Positions 58,755-64,000 of a stretch of 64,000 bases of DNA are shown one piece after another. Made by a program: the position numbers and the translations under genes. Source of the stretch: Molossus alvarezi. Its lineage: Eukaryota; Chordata; Mammalia; Chiroptera; Molossidae. The notes under the pieces are model-generated. The model was given only the letters and a program-made list of their open reading frames with translations. It was not told the origin of the DNA and did not search any database. Position 1 is the first letter of the stretch. The number at the start of each line of letters is the position of its first letter. The stretch lies in the NCBI GenBank assembly GCA_037176705.1, contig CM073890.1:99624591-99688590 (forward strand), in the 5' to 3' direction.

Positions 58755-59364
58755 TAATGGAATTATTAGGCACAGGTAGCAAGCATGCATAAAAATTAAC
58801 AAAAATTATTTCAAGAAAGTATATTTTATTAAAATCCTAGTTATCTTTGCTATAACTTTCTAATAGACTATTTTATTTTTCTTTATGCAAAACAATACTG
58901 ACAAAACTCCATATGATTTTCTTTTTTCCCCCCTCTAATCTAGCAAGACAGTAATGTTGAATTCTACTGACCATGTCTAAATTATGTTAAAATCTTTAGA
59001 TCAATGAGTCAGTCATGGTATTAAAATTCACTCAATATTTTTCTGACAAAATAATAGTAAAACATGGGCTATCCCCCCATTTAATTTAAGAAAATTAAGT
59101 CAACCAACAAACTCATTACAAAAATGAATGACATTCACATTTCCACTCTGTGGACCTAAATTATAGACTGTGTTCTTCATTTTACTATGCTGAACATTTT
59201 TACTTTTCCAATACTTAAATGGTATTTTTCATCAATGGCATTTAATATTCAATTATTGGGCAGATATTGCATATAGCATATGATACTCCTTTTTTTTTTT
59301 TTTTTCTCATCTGAAACTCTTTAGTGTTTACATGTTTAAATTACTTTTAACTCATTTCTTTTTT
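58755..59364. other. Unmarked AT-rich DNA
   Basis: Contains a T16 run near 59290. No gene or repeat family recognised. Confidence 0.5.
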
Positions 59365-59378
59365 AAAGTTGCATTTTT

Positions 59379-59594
59379 ATTTTCTTTTTTCTTTTTTGGT
59401 TTTAGAGAGAAAGGAGGGAGAGGGAGAGAGAGATAGAAACATTGATGAGAGAGAACATCGATTGACTGCCTCCTGCATGACCACCACTGGGGATTAGGCC
59501 CACAACCTGGGCATGTGCCCTGACCAGGAATCAAACCAGTGACCTCTTGGTGCATAGGTCGATGCTCAACCACTGAGCCACACTGGTTGGGCTC
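59379..59594 (-). mobile_element. VES SINE, form A
   Basis: The perfect 14-bp duplication AAAGTTGCATTTTT lies at 59365-59378 and 59595-59608. The head is GAGCCACACTGGTTGGGC. Confidence 0.95.
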
Positions 59595-59670
59595 AAAGTT
59601 GCATTTTTTGAATAATTATTAATACTTTTCAGTGAATACTATTACCTTTTCTTTGTTTTATTTAAAAATT

Positions 59671-59739
59671 TCATACAATACACAGGCAATATTTTCATCT
59701 ATATTTATATTCTGTTCTTAATTAATGGCTTTAAATATT
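59671..59739 (+). repeat. Copy 2 of the 69-bp duplicated segment, uninterrupted
   Basis: It is nearly identical to 54694-54735 plus 54995-55018; by eye there is one single-base indel and two substitutions. It lacks the SINE. Confidence 0.88.
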
Positions 59740-60660
59740 TAACTTCTACAATAGACTATCATGGGAATATAAAATACCAGCATGCAAAAAAACAAAACAA
59801 AAATCCAAACCAACTAAAAATAAAGTAAACAAACAAAAACCTTGTTTCCTTTGAAGGAACTGAGTAATTTTGCAATCTGGAGTCTAGATAATCAAGGAAG
59901 CTCACTAATGACTTATCAGGAAGAACAAGCTAAAATAGGAATTCTTTTATGTAGCTCTATCAGAATCACAACGAGAGATACAGAGAGTACTCAGTAGTAG
60001 ACTAATTACCTTTCTCAATGTGATATGGTTCAGGCTTCACAGAAAATAATCAAGATTAAAAATACTGATTTTTAAGCCCCTGGTTCTACTCACATGTATT
60101 TACATGACCAGTATCTAAAATTTTAGGACTACCACGCTTTGGGGAGAAAACTTTATTTATATTCCTTTTATAGAAAATTGAAGCAAAAACAGTAAACATC
60201 ATTATAAAGTGTTTTAAGTTCATAAAATGTGTATCTTTAGTAAAGCGAGGAGTCTTTAGAGAGAAAATTCATCTGCTTTTCTTCTACCCTTTATGAAGTT
60301 CACCTCAGTTTGGCTTGTGAATCCTAGGAAACGTTTTCATTACTTTAGACCTTAAGCTTAAAAGGACAATTGAGAATCCTTCACATCATTCTCCACTGAC
60401 TAATTGCTGTCTGCTTTCGAAGAACTATCATTTATAATCTGATGAAATGATGGTGAATAAGTGTCATCTTAAGGCAGTTTCTTTCTTATTAATTAACCTT
60501 TCTGTTAGCTCTACAATTTGGTTACAACAAAAACAAATCAGTCAACGCTTCTGTGATTTTCATTAGTGGCACAGGGTTTCTCTCTGATTCAAAACTAAAA
60601 TCCCTGGTTGATGTGTTCATTAAATCCTGAAGTTGTTTTTTTTTGGTCTCTATGTAGTAT
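59740..60660. other. Unmarked AT-rich DNA
   Basis: No gene or repeat family recognised. Confidence 0.5.
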
Positions 60661-60677
60661 TAAAAAAAGATCACGTG

Positions 60678-60883
60678 GCCCTGGCCGGTTTGGCTCAGCG
60701 GTTAGAGCGTCGGCCTGCGGTCCTGAGAGACCTGGGTTCGGTTCCCGCTAAGGGCGCGTACCTCGGTTGCGGTGTGTTCCTTTCACGTTGATGTTTCTCT
60801 CTCTCTCTCTCTCCCTCCCACTCTACCTGAACAAAAAATGGAAAAATGTCCTCGGGTGAGGATAAAAAAAAAAAAAAAAAAAA
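60678..60883 (+). mobile_element. VES SINE, form B, internally deleted (young)
   Basis: It carries intact-looking Pol III signals: an A-box region TTTGGCTCAGCGGTTAGAGC and a B box GGTTCGGTTCCC. About 50 bases of the consensus middle are missing at GGTTGCGGTGTGTTCCTTTC. The duplication AAAAAAAGATCACGTG (60662-60677) is repeated perfectly after the A tail (ending 60892). It is close to consensus. Confidence 0.96.
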
Positions 60884-61095
60884 GATCACGTGTAATTCAT
60901 TTTAAAGAGAATTGAAATCTGAGACAAATCATCTCTAATACACTGTTGGGAACTGACTGGATTCTTTGGCTGAATCCAGTTCAGCATTCACATTTTGTGT
61001 GTGGCTACTGTGCCAGGCAGATGGATATTTTGTGAATGCTTTATATTTAAGGAAATAAAGAGTGATATACAATGACTCCAACAACTGAAAATCTT

Positions 61096-61315
61096 TTTTT
61101 TTTTTTTAATTTTTTTTCCTTTATTGATTTTAGAGAGAGAGGAAGTGAGAGAGAGAGATAGAGACATCAGTGAGAGACAACATCGATTGGCCACCTCTTG
61201 CATGCCCCCCACTGGGGCTTGGTCCCACAACCGGGGCATGAGCCCTGACCGGGAATCAAACTGGCAAGCTCTTGGTGCATAGGTTGACGCTCAACCACTG
61301 AGCCACACCACAAGA
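61096..61315 (-). mobile_element. VES SINE, form A
   Basis: Perfect 17-bp duplication CAACAACTGAAAATCTT at 61079-61095 and 61316-61332. Tail CTTTATTGATTTTAGAGAGA, head GAGCCACACCACAAGA. Confidence 0.95.
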
Positions 61316-61332
61316 CAACAACTGAAAATCTT

Positions 61333-63290
61333 AAACCCATCTTGTTTTAGATAATAATTAAGTAAATGTGGACAAATATTACCTTTCTTGAAATGATTAC
61401 TTTCTTATTTTCCTTTTGGCTTCTTATTGTTGGTACAAGAAGTTGATGCATTAATGTTGCTTTACAACAAAGATGTGCAAGTTTATTGCCTGGTAATTGT
61501 GTGTGCAGTTTCAATTCATTTTATAAATCATGTGTATACACATGATATACAAAGAATTTATATTTAGTCCCAATCCACTCAATGTAAGCCACATAAAATA
61601 CTCTTCCCTCACTGCATAACCTATTATTAATTTTATTAATGAACTCAATCTTCAAAGAACACAAAGTCCTTGGATTATGACAAAGGTCAAATTCTTAGTG
61701 AGCTGGGCATTGAAAACTGTTTCTGAAAGGTTAAACTAATTTAAAACATTCTTATTCTTCTTCAGCTGTTTTTATTCAGGACTATTTGTACCATTGTTTG
61801 TCTAAATGCAGAGTACACCCTCTAATAAAAAGATGGAAAACAAACAGTGACCATCACTGCCAGAGGTCAACACTGAAAAGACTTAAAAAGTTCTATTAAT
61901 AATTTAACAATATATAATTTGAGTAGATGTTGACAGGCAGTACTTTACCAAACTGCTCTGGGAACACCTACCACTTTTGTGTGACAATTTTCATTGCTGT
62001 ACTCATTTGAATTGCCACATCGAAATAATATTGCTGAGCGTTCAGCCCAATATAGTGTCATGTGTAGTCTTGTATCTCAAACATGGTGACATTGTTCCTG
62101 CCTTCTAAATCCATCAGGGTTGCATGGGAGTATCCAGTGAGAGCAAATACAACAATATCTTAATATCATTTTAAGGTCATTGACAAATTTTATCATGCCC
62201 ATTAAAAATAAGATCAACTGGTATATATACAAAAGAAATAAAGTGTGCATGATAACTCACTTTGCCAAAAGTTTATCACAAGATTCCCTTAAAAATAAAG
62301 TTTATTATAGCATCCCAAATGTAAGTGAATTTATAAAAGTGCAATCAAAACATACATTTTTATTTATACTTTTACAACTTAAGTTTCAAATTATATGCAT
62401 TTATATACAATACCATATAGATATAAAATTTCACTTTTTGAAGATCTGAATGGAACTATCATGGAATAATGTACAAAAGAGAGCAATTTTTTTAAAAATC
62501 TATATTTTTAAAGAGATACTTTACTAGTTTACTTTCTACCCAAACTTTTCTTTTAATCAACTTTCACTTCTAGCCCTGACTTTCTTCTTAAAGCACTTTA
62601 GTATAATCACATAATTTGATGTAGATGGTAAAAAATGTCCTCTTAAAATTGCTCCCTCTTGTTTCTAACCCCAGCCAACTGGATTACCATTTTCTGTGCT
62701 TAAAAATGTGATGAATAGAAAATTGAATCATTTAAACCTGTACATCACCTAAGATATGTATAGAGAGGATCTAAGAGCTAAGAGACTTTTTGTGTGTGAT
62801 AATAAGCTCAGGATTTCTTCAGACTTTTACAACAGCTAATAGAGTGAAGGATGGCAAAGCTTCACAATACTAGAGATAATGTTCCATTCCTGTAAGTAGT
62901 TATAGAATACCAATCACAGGAGTACTTAGTCCCTAACAAAAGACCCAATGAGATCTTTCTGGGAGTTACTTAAAATATAGACCAGGAAATAGAGTGAGTG
63001 TTATTTTGTCTTGTTCACAGGAAAGGGTAGGAGGCCGTGGGAGCTGGGCAAAGTAATAGGTGTATCTGAGACAGCCTGGCGACTCCTCGGCTTTGACACA
63101 TTTACACTAAAGGTTCGAGCATGGTCTCAGTTCTGCTCAATCAATCCCTATAAGATTTAAAGATTTCTGGGGCCAAAGAGACTTTGAGGGATTTAATCTG
63201 GTAGTCATTTGTCACAATTCACATTTATAGTTAGAAAAAATAATTCATTGCTTTTGCAAAATTAATTAGGGCTTTTCACAATGACATATC
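61333..63290. other. Unmarked AT-rich DNA
   Basis: No gene or repeat family recognised. The longest frame (89 codons at 62180-62449) is Lys/Ile/Phe-rich as expected from AT-rich DNA. Confidence 0.5.
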
Positions 63291-63300
63291 TGGAACTTCT

Positions 63301-63567
63301 TGTTTGTTTTTTTTTTGTTTTTTTTTTTATCCTCACCCGAGGACATTTTTCCATTTTTTGTTCAGGTAGAGTGGGAGGGAGAGAGAGGAAGGGAGGGAGA
63401 GAGAGAAACATCGATGTGAAAGGAACACATCGAGTGGCTGCCACCCGCACAACCGACCAGGGCCGGGGACAAACTGCAACCGAGGTACACGCCCTTAGCG
63501 GAACCGAACCCGGGTCTCTCAGGACCGCAGGCCGACACTCTAACTGCTGAGCCAAACCGGCCAGGGC
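63301..63567 (-). mobile_element. VES SINE, form B
   Basis: Full length, with TGGAACTTCT duplicated at 63291-63300 and 63568-63577. Near consensus. Confidence 0.95.
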
Positions 63568-63728
63568 TGGAACTTCTATAGTCCTATAAACTACTGCAAT
63601 TTGTAAACCTTTTAACTTAGTGGGATGGCTATTAAATCCATAGTGAACTTAGCTCACTTAGTGTTTTATGCAGTTCTCAGTAGAATTAAAAAAGAAGAAT
63701 TGACAATCATTGAAAAACAAACTGGAAT

Positions 63729-63762
63729 GATATATATATATATATATACATACACACACACA
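63729..63762. repeat. (TA)n / (CA)n microsatellite
   Basis: About ten TA units followed by CATACACACACACACA. Confidence 0.92.
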
Positions 63763-63786
63763 TTAACAGTTAGTCTCTGTGTATTA

Positions 63787-64000
63787 CTAGTCAGGGTTCT
63801 CAGAGAGAAAGAGAGAGAGAAAGAGAGGGAGATGCTTAATAGAGAGTCTTATTACAAGAACATTTCTCATGTGATTATGAAGGCTGACAATTCCCGGCAT
63901 CCACAGGCAGCGAGCTGGAGACTCAGGAGAACCAATAGTGTAGTTCTAGTGTAAAGGTTGGTCGGCTTACGATCCAGGAAGAGCCAACATTTCAGTTTGT
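63787..64000 (-). mobile_element. Old mammalian LTR/MaLR-like repeat, runs off the window
   Basis: 'tagtcagggttctcagagagaaa', 'catgtgattatgaaggctgacaattcccggcatc' and 'gcgagctggagactcaggagaaccaatagtgtagttc' match one end of a common mammalian repeat. The other end of that family is seen at 38980-39340 on the opposite strand. Confidence 0.55.

Noticed and set aside
1..64000. HeliBat Helitrons, tRNA, rRNA, snRNA or 7SK genes
   Set aside because: None of their diagnostic sequences was seen; the tRNA-like parts belong to VES SINEs.
1..64000. A previously undescribed multi-gene system
   Set aside because: There is no cluster of coding genes. The content is explained by repeats and unmarked intergenic or intronic DNA.

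Overview
The window is vertebrate nuclear DNA, almost certainly from a bat. It is AT-rich, has no long open reading frame, and is full of interspersed repeats. The decisive marker is the VES-type tRNA-derived SINE of bats, of which I count 21 copies. They fall into two main forms. Form A ends in a 'TTTATTGATTTTAGAGAG' tail. Form B ends in 'CCTCACCCGAGGA' tail sequence. One copy looks intermediate. I see no vesper-bat Helitron (HeliBat) sequence, so a non-vespertilionid bat, for example a phyllostomid relative, fits better, but this is inference.

Layout. 0-2 kb is unmarked AT-rich DNA. 2.0-4.6 kb holds the most complete element: a 5'-complete LINE-1 derivative on the + strand with 18-bp target-site duplications. 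It has a 5' UTR and a broken ORF1, and essentially no ORF2 (half-L1 or HAL1 architecture). Its ORF1 is split by a 412-bp solo retroviral LTR on the opposite strand, flanked by its own 5-bp duplication. 4.8-5.1 kb is a non-autonomous hAT-like DNA transposon, with a second copy in reverse orientation at 45.2-45.5 kb. 5-11 kb is mostly unmarked, with a possible antisense retrocopy at 9.2 kb, an old L1 fragment and two microsatellites. 11-17 kb carries an old MaLR-type LTR, four VES SINEs, a MIR and L1 3' ends. 17-25 kb is mainly unmarked and contains one weak exon-like stretch near 20.1 kb. 25.1-25.9 kb is a cluster of three VES SINEs. 27-30 kb is somewhat GC-richer and unclassified. 30-40 kb has VES, L2 and LTR fragments. 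40-52 kb is sparse. 52-64 kb holds eight more VES copies, including a SINE/L1 chimera and two internally deleted SINEs.

No confirmed protein-coding gene, RNA gene or CRISPR array is present. The window is best read as intergenic or deep intronic DNA. VES copies are biased to the minus strand (16 of 21), which would fit an intron of a + strand gene but does not prove it.

I did not find a new functional system. The observations most worth checking are a 69-bp near-identical segment present twice 5 kb apart, with one copy interrupted by a SINE; the full-length HAL1-like element with its nested LTR; and the SINE/L1 chimera. All family names rest on recognition by eye, without a database search.
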